Shown: piece after piece, positions 52,330 through 62,071 of the stretch | How the letters are laid out: every line of letters starts with the position of its first letter | Numbering within the stretch: the first letter of the stretch is position 1 | DNA from: Streptomyces phaeoluteigriseus | Lineage (GTDB): Bacteria; Actinomycetota; Actinomycetes; Streptomycetales; Streptomycetaceae | Direction: 5' to 3' | DNA: 64,000 nucleotides | Assembly: GCF_001896135.2 (NCBI RefSeq) | Contig: NZ_MPOH02000011.1 | Coordinates: 267,103-331,102, forward strand | Notes under the pieces: model-generated | Seen by the model: the letters and a program-made list of their open reading frames with translations, nothing else | What the model was told of the DNA's origin: nothing | Databases searched by the model: none | Position numbers and translations under genes: made by a program

Positions 52330-53706
52330 ATGAGTCCCGCCCTGCCCGTGCCCCGTGTCCGGACGCTGTCGCCGGTGCTGCCCGTCGTCGCCGTGGTGGC
52401 CCTGCTCGCGCTGCCGGTCTCCCCCGGCGGCGAGGGCGGCGCGGGACCGGCCGACGCGCTCTCCGCGCTCGTCGTCCTGTTCTGTGCGGTCCGGCTGCTG
52501 CGGCAGCGGCGGCGCCCCCTGTCCCGTACAGCGGCCGTGGTGCTGGGGCTGCCGGTGGCCGGGCTCGCGCTCGCCGCGATGGGGGCGTCCTCACCGGGCG
52601 CGGGCATCGGCGGCCTCGGCCGCTACCTCCAGGTGTTCGTCCTGGTCCCGGCGGCGGTGCTGCTGCTGATCCGCGACCGGTCCGACTTCCGGCTGCTGGC
52701 CTGGTCGTTCGTGGGTCTCGCGGGCTGGCAGGGCGCGGTCGGCGTGCACCAGTACGTCACCGGGACCGGCGCCTCCTACCAGGGCGAGGAGATCCGGGCG
52801 GTCGGCACCTTCGGCGCGCAGGACGTGATGGGCATGGCGACCGTCGTGTCCTTCGGGCTGGTCTGCGCGGCCGGCCTGGCCCTGGGCCGGTCCCCGGTAC
52901 GACAGCGGGCCATCGCCACCGCCTGCGCCCTCGGCCTGCTGCTGCCGCTCGCACTGTCCTTCAGCCGGGGCGCGTGGATCGCGACGGCGGTGACCTGCTC
53001 GGCACAGCTGGCGCTTGCCGGGCTGCGGCGGGCGCTGAAGGCCGGCGCGGTCGTGGTCGCCGCGGGCGTGGTCCTGGTGGGCGGCTTCGGCGTCGGTACG
53101 GCGATGCTCCAGGAGCGCATCAGCAGCATCACGCAGGTCGCGGACGCCCCCGACCAGTCGGTCACCGACCGGTACACGATGTGGGCGGCGGCGGCCGGCA
53201 TGTGGCGTGAACAGCCGCTGACCGGAGTCGGGTTGAAGGGTTTCCCCGAGCACCGGGACGCGCACGCCTCGCTGGCCCTGTCGGCCGGCAGCGACACCGA
53301 GGGCGCCGGCGCCGGCTACCGCAAGCAACCGCTGCTCTCCCCGCACAACATGTACCTGCTGATCCTGGGCGAGCAGGGCCTGATCGGGCTGCTCGCACTG
53401 GCGGGCAGCTGGCTGGCGCTGCTGGTGTGCGCGCTGCGCGGGCTGCTGCGCGCCCACCGGCACCGGGCGCCCGGCCTCGACTGCGCCCTCGTCGCCTGCG
53501 GTCTCCTCGTCTGGCAGCTCACCGACTTCCTGTACGCCGACATCGGCGGGCCCTCGACGGTGTTGACGGCGGTGGTGCTGGGGCTCGCCGCCTGGTGGGC
53601 GTTGGCCGCGGGCGAGGAGGCTCCCGAGGGCGAAGGGCCCGCGGGTCGCACGGGACGCGCGGAGGTCCTCGGGAGCGGCGGGCGCGAGGAGGCGCTCGGG
53701 CGATGA
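52330..53706 (+). CDS. O-antigen ligase/Wzy-like polymerase
   Basis: A 458-residue multi-span membrane protein with about ten hydrophobic segments. The large loop and motif of the Wzy_C family appear as LSFSRGAWIATAV and PLTGVGLKGFPEHR. It should join repeat units or ligate a polysaccharide chain. The C-terminal ~35 residues are hydrophilic. It starts 9 bases after the sugar-phosphate transferase and overlaps the flippase gene (ATGA). Confidence 0.87.
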   Translation: MSPALPVPRVRTLSPVLPVVAVVALLALPVSPGGEGGAGPADALSALVVLFCAVRLLRQRRRPLSRTAAVVLGLPVAGLALAAMGASSPGAGIGGLGRYLQVFVLVPAAVLLLIRDRSDFRLLAWSFVGLAGWQGAVGVHQYVTGTGASYQGEEIRAVGTFGAQDVMGMATVVSFGLVCAAGLALGRSPVRQRAIATACALGLLLPLALSFSRGAWIATAVTCSAQLALAGLRRALKAGAVVVAAGVVLVGGFGVGTAMLQERISSITQVADAPDQSVTDRYTMWAAAAGMWREQPLTGVGLKGFPEHRDAHASLALSAGSDTEGAGAGYRKQPLLSPHNMYLLILGEQGLIGLLALAGSWLALLVCALRGLLRAHRHRAPGLDCALVACGLLVWQLTDFLYADIGGPSTVLTAVVLGLAAWWALAAGEEAPEGEGPAGRTGRAEVLGSGGREEALGR

Positions 53707-55457
53707 CGGTGACGCCTTCCCGGACCCCACGGGCGGACGGCGACGCGGACGGTGACGTGGACGTGGACGTCACGGTCGTGTCGTCGGCGCGGCCGACCGC
53801 ACGGCACGGGAAGCGGCCCGGGAAGGCGTCCGGGGGCTCGCCCGAACCGCCTTCGGCCTCCGGAGGGTTCCTCGCCCGTGCCGCCCTGGTCACCGCCGCC
53901 CTGTCGGTGGCCGGGTCGCTGCTCGGGCTGGTCCGGGACCAGGCGCTGGCCCGGCTGTTCGGGGCGGGCCGGGACACGGACGCCTTCCTCGTCGCGTGGA
54001 CGGTGCCCGAGTTCGCGGCCACCCTGCTCATCGAGGACGGGCTGGCGTTCGCGCTGATCCCGGCGTTCAGCATGGCCCTGGCCCGGCGCGCCCAGGGGGC
54101 CGGCGGCGACCCGGTCCGTGCCCTGGTCGCCGGGACGCTGCCGCGGCTGTCGCTGGCGTTCGTCGCGGTCGGTGTCCTCGTCGCGGCCCTCGCTCCCCAG
54201 GTGGTCGGGGCCCTCGCGCCCGGCCTGCCCGACCCCGCGCTCGCCGTCGACTGCACCCGGCTCACCGCGACCTGCGTGCTGAGCTTCGGGCTCGCCGGGT
54301 ACTGCAGCGCGGCTCTGCGCGCGCACCGGCGGTTCGTGGCGCCGGCGGCGATCTACGTGGCGTACAACACCGGGATCGTGGCCGGGATGTTCGTGCTCGG
54401 CGAGCGCTGGGGGGTGCGGTCGGCGGCGGTCGGGGTCGCGGTGGGCGGTTGCCTGATGGTCGCCGTACAACTGCCTTCGCTGTGGCAGCAGTTGCGCAAG
54501 CGTGGGGAGCAGGCGGCCGGGGTGGCCGAGGAGCCGCGGCCGCTCGGCGGGGCGGTCGTGGCGACCGTGCTGCTGTTCGCGCTGTGCCGGCAGTCGCAGG
54601 TCCTGGTCGAGCGGTTCCTCGCCTCGCAGTTGCCGTCGGGGGCGATCTCGCATCTGAACTACGCGCAGAAGGTCGCGCAGATGCCGATGATCCTGTCGCT
54701 GATGGTGTGCACGGTCACCTTCCCGGTGGTCGCGCGGGCACTGGCCGAGGGCGACACCGAGCGGGCCCGCGACCGGGTGCGGCGGGACCTGGCGCTGGCC
54801 GCGTGCGTGGTGCTGCTCGGCACGGCGGTGGTCGTGGCCTGCGCGCCGCAGATGATCGAACTGTTCTTCCAGCGGGGCGCGTTCACCGCGCGGGACAGCT
54901 CGGCGACCGCGGGCGTGATGCGCGTGTACGCGCTCGGGCTGCTCGGCCAGACCCTGGTCGGGGTGCTGGCCCGCTCCTACTTCTCGACGGGCCGCGCCTC
55001 CTGGTACCCGGCCGGCGCGATGGCCGTCGGGATCGTCGTGACCTCCTGGCTGGGCGCGCTGTGCGTGACGCCCTGGGGGGTGTACGGGATCGCCGCCGCC
55101 AACGCGGCCGGCATCACCGTGACCGCCCTGGTGCTGCTCGCCGGCACCGCGAGCGGGCCGGCCGGTACCGCCTCGCGGCGGGGCGCGCACCGCGTCCCGC
55201 GCAGTGTGCCGCTGCATGTCCCGAGCGTGCTGCGTGACCTGAGCCGTCCGGTGGGGGCGGCCCTGGTCGCGACGCCGGCCGGTGCCTTCGCGGGGGGCCG
55301 GTTCGTCGACCCCGCGGCGGGGCTCGCGGCCGGAACGCTCACGGCGGCCGCCGTCTTCGTCCTGCTGGGCTGGGCGCTGGGCGCCCAGGGAATCGCCTCC
55401 GCACTCCGATCCGTACGTTCCGCGACCCGAAGGCTGCCGCATGTCCGTTCCCGTTGA
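53703..55457 (+). CDS. MurJ/MVIN-family lipid flippase
   Basis: A 584-residue flippase. About 55 disordered acidic residues at the N-terminus precede 13-14 membrane segments. Family features include GSLLGLVRDQALARLFGAGR and LNYAQKVAQMPMILSLMV. In this operon it most likely flips the lipid-linked repeat unit of the exopolysaccharide rather than serving general peptidoglycan synthesis (inference). The ATG at 53703 overlaps the Wzy-like stop. Its own end overlaps the deacetylase start by 17 bases. Confidence 0.9.
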   Translation: MTVTPSRTPRADGDADGDVDVDVTVVSSARPTARHGKRPGKASGGSPEPPSASGGFLARAALVTAALSVAGSLLGLVRDQALARLFGAGRDTDAFLVAWTVPEFAATLLIEDGLAFALIPAFSMALARRAQGAGGDPVRALVAGTLPRLSLAFVAVGVLVAALAPQVVGALAPGLPDPALAVDCTRLTATCVLSFGLAGYCSAALRAHRRFVAPAAIYVAYNTGIVAGMFVLGERWGVRSAAVGVAVGGCLMVAVQLPSLWQQLRKRGEQAAGVAEEPRPLGGAVVATVLLFALCRQSQVLVERFLASQLPSGAISHLNYAQKVAQMPMILSLMVCTVTFPVVARALAEGDTERARDRVRRDLALAACVVLLGTAVVVACAPQMIELFFQRGAFTARDSSATAGVMRVYALGLLGQTLVGVLARSYFSTGRASWYPAGAMAVGIVVTSWLGALCVTPWGVYGIAAANAAGITVTALVLLAGTASGPAGTASRRGAHRVPRSVPLHVPSVLRDLSRPVGAALVATPAGAFAGGRFVDPAAGLAAGTLTAAAVFVLLGWALGAQGIASALRSVRSATRRLPHVRSR

Positions 55458-56193
55458 CTCCGCAACCGACTCCGCAACCGGCCCCGCCCCCTGGGTGGCG
55501 ATGTACCACTCCGTGGGCGACTGCTCCGAGGATCCGTACCGCATCACGGTCACGCCCGAGCGGCTGGACCGGCAGCTGACCTGGCTGGCGGGAAGGGGCC
55601 TGCGGGGCGTCTCGCTGGCCGAACTGCTCGCCGCCCGCGCGCGGGGCGAGGGCCGCGACCTGGCCGGCCTCACCTTCGACGACGGCTACGCCGACTTCCT
55701 CACCGGCGCCCTGCCCGTGCTGCGCCGGCACGGCTGCACCGCGACCCTCTTCGTGCTGCCCGGCCGGCTCGGCGGCGACAACGCCTGGGACCCGCTCGGC
55801 CCGCGCAGACCGCTGCTCTGCGCCGACGGCATCCGCGAGGCCGCCGCCGAGGGCGTCGAGATCGGCTCGCACGGCCTGACCCACCTCGACCTGACGAAGG
55901 CGGACGACGCCACTCTGCGGGCCGAGACGGCCGGCAGCCGCGCCGCCCTCGCCGACCTGCTCGGCACCGAGGTGGCGGGCTTCTGCTACCCGTACGGGAC
56001 GGTCGACCGGCGGGCCGTCGACGCCGTACGGGACGCCGGATACGCGTACGCCTGCGCGATCGACCCCGGCCCGCTGACCGGGCCGCACGCCCTGCCGCGC
56101 ATCCACATCGGGCAGAACGACACCGCCGTCCGGCTGTTCCTCAAGCACCGGCTGCACCGGCTGCGCCGCCGCCCCGTGGCAGGCCTGCGATGA
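55441..56193 (+). CDS. Polysaccharide deacetylase (NodB domain)
   Basis: A 250-residue carbohydrate esterase family 4 enzyme. The catalytic Asp pair is in LTFDDGYADF, and the metal-binding His pair in EIGSHGLTHLDL. GFCYPYG and the closing motif follow. It removes N-acetyl groups from a polysaccharide, which changes charge and adhesion. There is no signal peptide from the ATG at 55441, so it may act in the cytoplasm on lipid-linked intermediates or be exported otherwise. Overlaps at both ends place it firmly in the operon. Confidence 0.9.
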   Translation: MSVPVDSATDSATGPAPWVAMYHSVGDCSEDPYRITVTPERLDRQLTWLAGRGLRGVSLAELLAARARGEGRDLAGLTFDDGYADFLTGALPVLRRHGCTATLFVLPGRLGGDNAWDPLGPRRPLLCADGIREAAAEGVEIGSHGLTHLDLTKADDATLRAETAGSRAALADLLGTEVAGFCYPYGTVDRRAVDAVRDAGYAYACAIDPGPLTGPHALPRIHIGQNDTAVRLFLKHRLHRLRRRPVAGLR

Positions 56194-57359
56194 GGGCGCT
56201 GCACGTCATCACGGGCCTGGGCGTCGGCGGCGCCGAGCAGCAACTGCGGCTGCTGCTTCGGCACCTGCCCGCCGACTGCGACGTCGTGACGCTGACCAAC
56301 CCGGGGTCGGTGGCCGACGGGCTGACCGCGGACGGGGTGCGCGTCATCCACCTCGGCATGGCCGGAAACCGCGACCTGGGCGCCCTCCCCCGCCTGGTCC
56401 GCATCATCCGCTCCGGCGGCTACGACCTCGTCCACACCCACCTCTACCGCGCCTGCCTCTACGGCCGCCTCGCCGCACGCCTCGCCGGGGTCCGCGCCCT
56501 CGTCGCCACCGAACACTCCCTGGGCGACTCCCAGATGGAGGGCCGCCCGCTCACTCCGGGCGTGCGCGCCCTGTACCTGGCCGGTGAGCGGCTGGGCCGG
56601 GCCACCGTCGCCGTCTCCGCCACGGTCGCCGAACGCCTGCGGCGCTGGGGTGTCCCGGCGAACCGGATCCAGGTCGTCCCCAACGGCATCGACCTGGCCC
56701 GCTTCGCCTTCGACCCGGTCCGACGCCACCGCACCCGCCGCCGCCTCGGCCTGCCCGACCACGCCCGGGTCATCGGCGGCATCGGCCGGCTCCACGCGGG
56801 CAAACGCTTCGACGTCCTGATCACCGCCCTGGCCGCACTCCCGGCCGACCACTACCTCCTGCTGGTCGGCGGCGGCCCCGAGGAGATCGCGCTGCGCCGC
56901 ACCGCGTACGAGGCGGGGGTCGCCGACCGCGTCCTGTTCACCGGCGAACGCCCCAGCGGCCCGGACGGCGGTCCCGGCCCCGACCTGCCCTCCCTCATCT
57001 GCGCGATGGACGTCTTCGCCTCCCCCTGCCCCGAGGAGGCGTTCGGCCTGGCCGCCGTCGAGGCCCTGGCCTCGGGACTGCCGGTGCTGTACGCGTCCTG
57101 TCCGGCGATCGAGGACCTCCCCGCGCACACCGCGCCCGCCGCCCGCCGTGTCACCGGCGGCCCCGAGGCGTTCGCCCGGGCGCTCGCCGGGACCCGTGCC
57201 GCCGCCCCCGGCCCGCGCACCGCGGCCGAGGCCGCCCGTCACTACGACATCACCCGCAGCGCCGCCCGCCTCATGGACGTGTACGCGGCCACCGTGGCCC
57301 GACAGCCCCTGCCGTCCCCGTCGTCCGCCCCGTCACCCCAGGGAGTCCCCTCGCCATGA
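56190..57359 (+). CDS. GT4-type glycosyltransferase
   Basis: A 389-residue family 4 glycosyltransferase. GLGVGGAEQQLRLLLRHLPA is at the N-terminus, VVPNGIDLARFAF near 170, and the donor site PEEAFGLAAVEALASGLPV near 285. It should add a sugar to the lipid-linked repeat unit. It overlaps both neighbours by 4 bases (ATGA). The frame is intact. Confidence 0.92.
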   Translation: MRALHVITGLGVGGAEQQLRLLLRHLPADCDVVTLTNPGSVADGLTADGVRVIHLGMAGNRDLGALPRLVRIIRSGGYDLVHTHLYRACLYGRLAARLAGVRALVATEHSLGDSQMEGRPLTPGVRALYLAGERLGRATVAVSATVAERLRRWGVPANRIQVVPNGIDLARFAFDPVRRHRTRRRLGLPDHARVIGGIGRLHAGKRFDVLITALAALPADHYLLLVGGGPEEIALRRTAYEAGVADRVLFTGERPSGPDGGPGPDLPSLICAMDVFASPCPEEAFGLAAVEALASGLPVLYASCPAIEDLPAHTAPAARRVTGGPEAFARALAGTRAAAPGPRTAAEAARHYDITRSAARLMDVYAATVARQPLPSPSSAPSPQGVPSP

Positions 57360-58012
57360 CCGACAACCCCACCAGGCCACACCGCCGGTCCAGCGCCCTG
57401 CACCGCGCCAGGACGCTCCCGCCGTGGTCCCTGCTCGCCGCGGGCGCCCTCACCGGCGGTCTCCTCGGTGGCGCGTACGGCGCGCTGAAGCCGCCCGTGT
57501 ACACGGCCACGGCGTACGTCGTCGCCGTCCCGACCGAGAAGTCCGACCCGGCGTCCGCGCTGGGCTTCGCGCAGGCCTACGGCCGGGTCGCGACCCAGCT
57601 CGCGGTGCTCGGGGACGCGCAGGTGTGGGCGGGCGTGCCGGTCAAGACGCTCCAGGGCGCGGTGCGCACGGCGACCTCGCCCGACGCGCCGATGGTGTCG
57701 ATCACCGCGACCTCCTCGCGCGCCGATCTGGCCTCCGACATGGCCAACGCGGTGTCCCGCGCGCTGACCCGGCACGCCGCCGAGGCGCAGGCCACCACCA
57801 ACGTCGAACTGGAGCCGTTCGCCCGCGCCGTCGAACCCGCCGAGCCCTCCTCGGCGTCCCCCACGGTGACCGGGCTCGTGGGCGCGAGCGCGGGCGGCCT
57901 GCTGGGGGGCCTGCTCCTGCTGGTGCGGCCGAAGGGCAACCGGCGGGAGGCCGGGAGACCGGCCGCCGTGCCGAGCCCGGCACTCGCCGCCGACGCCCAC
58001 GGAACGCTGTGA
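57356..58012 (+). CDS. Wzz-like chain-length/export protein
   Basis: A 218-residue protein with two membrane segments: LLAAGALTGGLLGGAYGAL (about 24-42) and LVGASAGGLLGGLLLLV near 180-196. The extracellular region between them contains VYTATAYVVAVPTEKSDPAS, as in Wzz/CapA-type proteins that control polysaccharide chain length. No tyrosine-kinase domain is attached. It overlaps both neighbours. Confidence 0.82.
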   Translation: MTDNPTRPHRRSSALHRARTLPPWSLLAAGALTGGLLGGAYGALKPPVYTATAYVVAVPTEKSDPASALGFAQAYGRVATQLAVLGDAQVWAGVPVKTLQGAVRTATSPDAPMVSITATSSRADLASDMANAVSRALTRHAAEAQATTNVELEPFARAVEPAEPSSASPTVTGLVGASAGGLLGGLLLLVRPKGNRREAGRPAAVPSPALAADAHGTL

Positions 58013-59154
58013 AGCCGGCGTACACCACCGAAGTCGTCACCGACGAGCAGGACTTCGCCGCCCTCGCCCCCGCCTGGGCCCGCCTGTACCGGCGGTGCGC
58101 GACGGCCACCCCGTTCCAGAGCCACGCCTGGCTGCACTCGTGGTGGCTGTCGTACGGCGGAGGCGGCCGGCTGCGGCTGGTGGTGGTGCGCTCCGGCGGC
58201 GACGACCTCCTCGCCGTCGCCCCGCTGATGGCCGTACGCCGTCCGCTGCCCGCGCTGGTGCCGCTCGGCGGGGCGATCTCCGACTACGGGGACGTACTGC
58301 TCGACGACGAGCGGGCGGAGACGGCCGTGGCCGCGCTCACCGAGGCGCTCGCGGCGGCCGCCCGCACCGCGCTGATCGACTTCCGTGAGGTGCGGCCGGG
58401 CAGCGCGGTGGAGCAGGTGTACGAGCGCTGGAGCGGGCCGAGGCGCCGGGTGAGCGACTCGGTGTGCCTGGAGCTGCCCGCCGTACCGATGGACGAGCTG
58501 GTGGCACGGCTGCCGTCGGCGAAGGCGCAGCGGGTGCGCGCCAAACTGCGCAAGCTGACCGCGCTCGGCGTGCGGCGCGAGGTCGTCCCCCCGGACGGGG
58601 TGGACTCGGCGCTGCGGCGGCTGCTGGAGCTGCACCGGTTGCAGTGGCAGGGGCGGAAGGTGACGAACGAGCACCTGCGTGCCCGCTTCTGCGAGCACCT
58701 GGTGCGCTCGGTCGGTCCGATGGTGCGCTCCGGGGACGCGGTGGTCACCGAGTTCCGCCTGGACGACGACGTGGTGGCCGTCGACCTCACCCTCCTCTCG
58801 CGCCGCCTGGCCGGCGGATACCTCTACGGCGCCCATCCGCGGCTGCGCGAACACAAGGCGGACGTGGCGGTGATGCTGCTCGACGCCTGCGCGGAGCACA
58901 CCCGGCACCGGGCGCGCGGCACGTTGAGCCTGCTGCGCGGAAACGAGCCCTACAAGCACCACTGGCGGCCCGAACCGGTCGTCAACCAGCGGCTGTTGCT
59001 GGCCCGTCGGCGCACCGCCCCGCTGCTGTCGGCGGCGGTGTGGGACGTGGCCGCGCGGCGGCGGGGCAAGGAGCTGCTGCGCCGCCGCGACGAGCGACGG
59101 GAACTGCGGGAACTGCGGGAACTGCAGGAACGTGCCGGTGGCGGCAGGCCCTGA
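58009..59154 (+). CDS. GNAT/FemAB-like acyltransferase (CelD/BcsL type)
   Basis: A 381-residue protein with two GNAT-like halves. The first has FQSHAWLHSWWLSYGGGGRL and the second has GGYLYGAHPRLREHKADVAV with LLRGNEPYKHHW. Proteins of this group transfer acyl or aminoacyl groups to sugars and often accompany polysaccharide genes. The C-terminus is a run of Arg/Glu repeats (RRDERRELRELRELQE), probably a helix. The GTG at 58009 overlaps the Wzz-like stop. It is the last gene of the plus-strand operon before the convergent hydrolase. Confidence 0.82.
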   Translation: MKPAYTTEVVTDEQDFAALAPAWARLYRRCATATPFQSHAWLHSWWLSYGGGGRLRLVVVRSGGDDLLAVAPLMAVRRPLPALVPLGGAISDYGDVLLDDERAETAVAALTEALAAAARTALIDFREVRPGSAVEQVYERWSGPRRRVSDSVCLELPAVPMDELVARLPSAKAQRVRAKLRKLTALGVRREVVPPDGVDSALRRLLELHRLQWQGRKVTNEHLRARFCEHLVRSVGPMVRSGDAVVTEFRLDDDVVAVDLTLLSRRLAGGYLYGAHPRLREHKADVAVMLLDACAEHTRHRARGTLSLLRGNEPYKHHWRPEPVVNQRLLLARRRTAPLLSAAVWDVAARRRGKELLRRRDERRELRELRELQERAGGGRP

Positions 59155-59193
59155 CATGGGCCTGCGCCATCGGGCGCACACCGCGGGGACCGC

Positions 59194-60596
59194 TCAGCGG
59201 TCGCGCGGCCACCAGTCCAGCCGCACGCACAGCTTGCCGCCGATCCAGTACTCGACCCAGTCGCCGAGATCCAGCGGCGAGCAGTTCACCGCGGGCAGCG
59301 GGGTCGGCTCGGTCGTGGGCTCCTTCGAGGGCTCGGGAGTCGCCGGCACCGGAGTCGTGGGTGTGGTCGGTGCGGTCGGTGCGGTCGGTGGGCTCGGTGT
59401 CGCCGGTTCGTCCGTGCGGCCGGAGAGCACCGCGCGGTAGACCTCCGACGCCTTGGGGTTCTCCGAGCACTGCCACACACCGTGCGGGCAGTAGTCGGTC
59501 ACCGTGTTGTACAGCGGTTTGTGCTCGTCCATCCAGGCGAGCATCCGCCGCATGTACTCGGCGTTGTCACCGTTGCGAAAGAGCCCCCATTCGGGATAGG
59601 AAATGGGCTTGCCGTGACTTTTGGCGAAGTCCACGTGTTCCTGGAGTCCGTAGGGCTCTGCCACCTGCTCGTCGAAGGAAGCTCCACTCGGCTGGTCGTA
59701 GGAATCCATTCCGACGATGTCGACGGTGTCGTCCCCCGGATAGCACTGGGTCCAGGGAACGGCGTCCCGGCCACGGCTCGGCGTGAAGTCGAACTTGAAC
59801 TTCTGGCCCGGCACCGCCCGCATGGTGGTGACGATCCGCTTCCAGTACGTCTTCCAGGCCTCTGGGTCCGGCCCGCAGCGATGGGTGTACGTGATGCCGT
59901 TCATCTCCCAGCCGAGCACGATCACCGTGTCCGGAGCGCCGGCCTGCACCAGCCGCTCGGCCAGAGCCCGGAAGTGGTGATCGAACTGGCCGGCCGCGCC
60001 CTGCCGCAGCAGCAGCCGCACCTCGGCGTCGGCCACGCCCTCCTCGTTGCGCTCCAGCATGGGGACGTTGAGGACGAGCATCCGGTCGTCCTTCTCGGCC
60101 CGCCAGTCCGCCCATACGTCGAGGAAGTCGGGCCGGCCCTCGATGTTGCTCCACCGGTCGCCCGGCAGGTAGGTGTGGCCGACCCGCAGCTCGGCGCCGT
60201 CCAGCCAGTCGCTGAGCTGGGCCATCCGCGCCACGCCGGAGGGGCCGTAGTCGAGGTAGGCGCCGAAGGCGGGGCCGGACTTGGCGGTCGGCGCGGAGGT
60301 CGGGGTCGCGGTCGCGGTCGGGGTCGCGGTCGGGGTCGCGGTCGGGGTGGCGGTCGGGGTCGAAGCCGGAATCTGAGTCTGAGTCGCAGTCAGGCTTGCG
60401 GTCGGAGTCGGGGCGGGAGTCGCGCTCCGGGTCTCGGTCGGCGTCGGAGCGGGAGGATCGGCGACCCGTGCCACCCCGCGCCCGCGCCCGCGCCCGCGGC
60501 GAATCCTGGGCCGGACGCCAGTGCCGCCGACGCCGCGACCGCCGCCGCCACAACGGCCAGCCGCCGGGACCGGGCGCGTCGCTGCTGTGGGGCCAT
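59194..60596 (-). CDS. GH26-like secreted glycoside hydrolase (frame change near 60,475)
   Basis: A secreted protein of ~467 residues. From ATG 60596 (after AAGGAG) a signal peptide reads MAPQQRRARSRRLAVVAAAV... and ends near GFAAGAG. A one-base change in the GC run at about 60,471-60,485 is needed to join it to the rest. A Pro/Thr linker with four TPTA units follows. The catalytic domain then shows the family 26-like acid/base VLGWEMNGITY and the likely nucleophile ISYPEWGLF. After another Pro/Thr linker comes a small C-terminal domain with two Cys (NCSPLDLGDWVEYWIGGKLC). It may trim the polysaccharide made by the adjacent operon (inference). Confidence 0.8.
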
Positions 60597-60754
60597 GCCT
60601 GCTCCTTTCTCCACTCTCGTGCTGTCACCGATGCGCAAGCGCATTACTGACACTCAGTCATATGAAAGTCACAGGAAAAGCAATCCCGCCACCGCCGTTA
60701 CGGCTTTCGAGTGTCCTGCTCGTCCGCACCGGTGAAACAACCGAAGGAAAAGAC

Positions 60755-62071
60755 GTGTCGCAGCTCGACACCCGCGTCCCCGCCGTTCTCCTGCGCATCG
60801 ACCGGAATCCCTTTCACCACGGAACACTGGGTGCCGTCCGCTCCCTCGGCAGAGCCGGAATCGATGTCCATCTGGTGGCCGAGGTGACGGGAAGTCCCGT
60901 CGGCAGATCCCGTTTCGTCCGCCGACTGCATCCCCCGCCGCCGCCCGGCGCCACCCCCCGTGACATCGCCACCGCGCTGCTCCAGGTCGCCGCGCGCATC
61001 GACCGGCCGGCCGTCCTGATCCCGATGGACGACGCGGGCGCCGTCGCGGTGAGCCGCCTGCGCGCCGAACTCGCCCCCGCCTACCTGCTGCCGCAGCAGC
61101 CCCCCGCCCTGCCCGAACGCGTCGCCGACAAGGGTGAACTGGCCGGGCTGTGCGCGGCGGCGGACGTCCCGCACCCGGTCACCGTCGTCCCGGACAGCGC
61201 GGCGCAGGCCGCTTCCGCCGCCTGGCGGCTCGGCCTGCCGGTGGTGGCGAAGTGGAGCCGGCCCTGGCTGCTGCCGTCCGGGTCCGGGCTGCGCAGCACG
61301 GTCGTGGTGCGGTCCCCGCAGGAGGCCCGTGAGCTGTATCTGCGCAGCGAGGAGGCCGGCAGCCCGCTGCTCCTCCAGGAGTTCCTCGCCCCGGGCACCG
61401 ACCGCGACTGGTTCTTCCACGGGTACGCCGACCGCTCGGGCACGCTGCGCGGCGGCGGCTCCGGCCGCAAACTGTGCGCCTGGCCCCGCGGCGCGGGCCT
61501 GACGGCGATCGGCGAATGGGCCCCCAACCCGACGGTGCGCACCCTCGCGGAACGCCTCACCGCCCAACTCGGCTACCGCGGCATCCTCGACCTCGACTTC
61601 CGCCGCTGCGGCACGACCGGCCGCTATCACCTGCTCGACTTCAATCCGCGCCCCGGCGCCCAGTTCCGCCTCCTCACCGACACCGCGGGCCTGGACGTGG
61701 TGCGCGCCCAGCACCTCGACCTGACGCACCGTCCACTGCCGGACGGCCGGGCGCGCCCCGGGCGGACCTTCGTCGTGGAGACCTACGCGCCGCTGACCGC
61801 CCTGCGCGGAGCCACGCCGCACGGCCGCGAACTCGCCTGGTACGCCGACGACGACACCGCTCCCGGCCGGGCCATGTGGGGCCTGTGGACCGCCCACGTG
61901 ACCCGCCGGCTGCTCGGCCGGCTGCGCCGGATCGGCGCGGCGGGCGCGACCGGCGTCCTCCCCCGCGTGGTCCGCCAGGGCCCGCCTCCCCCGCCGTCCC
62001 TGACCGGCCTCCCGCCGCACGTGCCGTGCGCGGCCGACCCGGCCGACGACGAGAAGGCGAGCAGCCGCTGA
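60755..62071 (+). CDS. ATP-grasp carboxylate-amine ligase-like protein
   Basis: A 438-residue ATP-grasp enzyme. It has PAVLIPMDDAGAVAVSRLRA, the ATP-grasp lid region LPVVAKWSRPWLLPSGSGLR, and the metal-binding DLDFRRCG...YHLLDFNPRPGAQF near residue 300. Such enzymes form amide or peptide bonds by acyl phosphates. I use GTG 60755 because GAAGGA stands 6 bases upstream; an in-frame ATG at 60662 has no site. It is separated from the divergent hydrolase by 158 bases and runs directly into the decayed oxidoreductase. Confidence 0.82.
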   Translation: MSQLDTRVPAVLLRIDRNPFHHGTLGAVRSLGRAGIDVHLVAEVTGSPVGRSRFVRRLHPPPPPGATPRDIATALLQVAARIDRPAVLIPMDDAGAVAVSRLRAELAPAYLLPQQPPALPERVADKGELAGLCAAADVPHPVTVVPDSAAQAASAAWRLGLPVVAKWSRPWLLPSGSGLRSTVVVRSPQEARELYLRSEEAGSPLLLQEFLAPGTDRDWFFHGYADRSGTLRGGGSGRKLCAWPRGAGLTAIGEWAPNPTVRTLAERLTAQLGYRGILDLDFRRCGTTGRYHLLDFNPRPGAQFRLLTDTAGLDVVRAQHLDLTHRPLPDGRARPGRTFVVETYAPLTALRGATPHGRELAWYADDDTAPGRAMWGLWTAHVTRRLLGRLRRIGAAGATGVLPRVVRQGPPPPPSLTGLPPHVPCAADPADDEKASSR

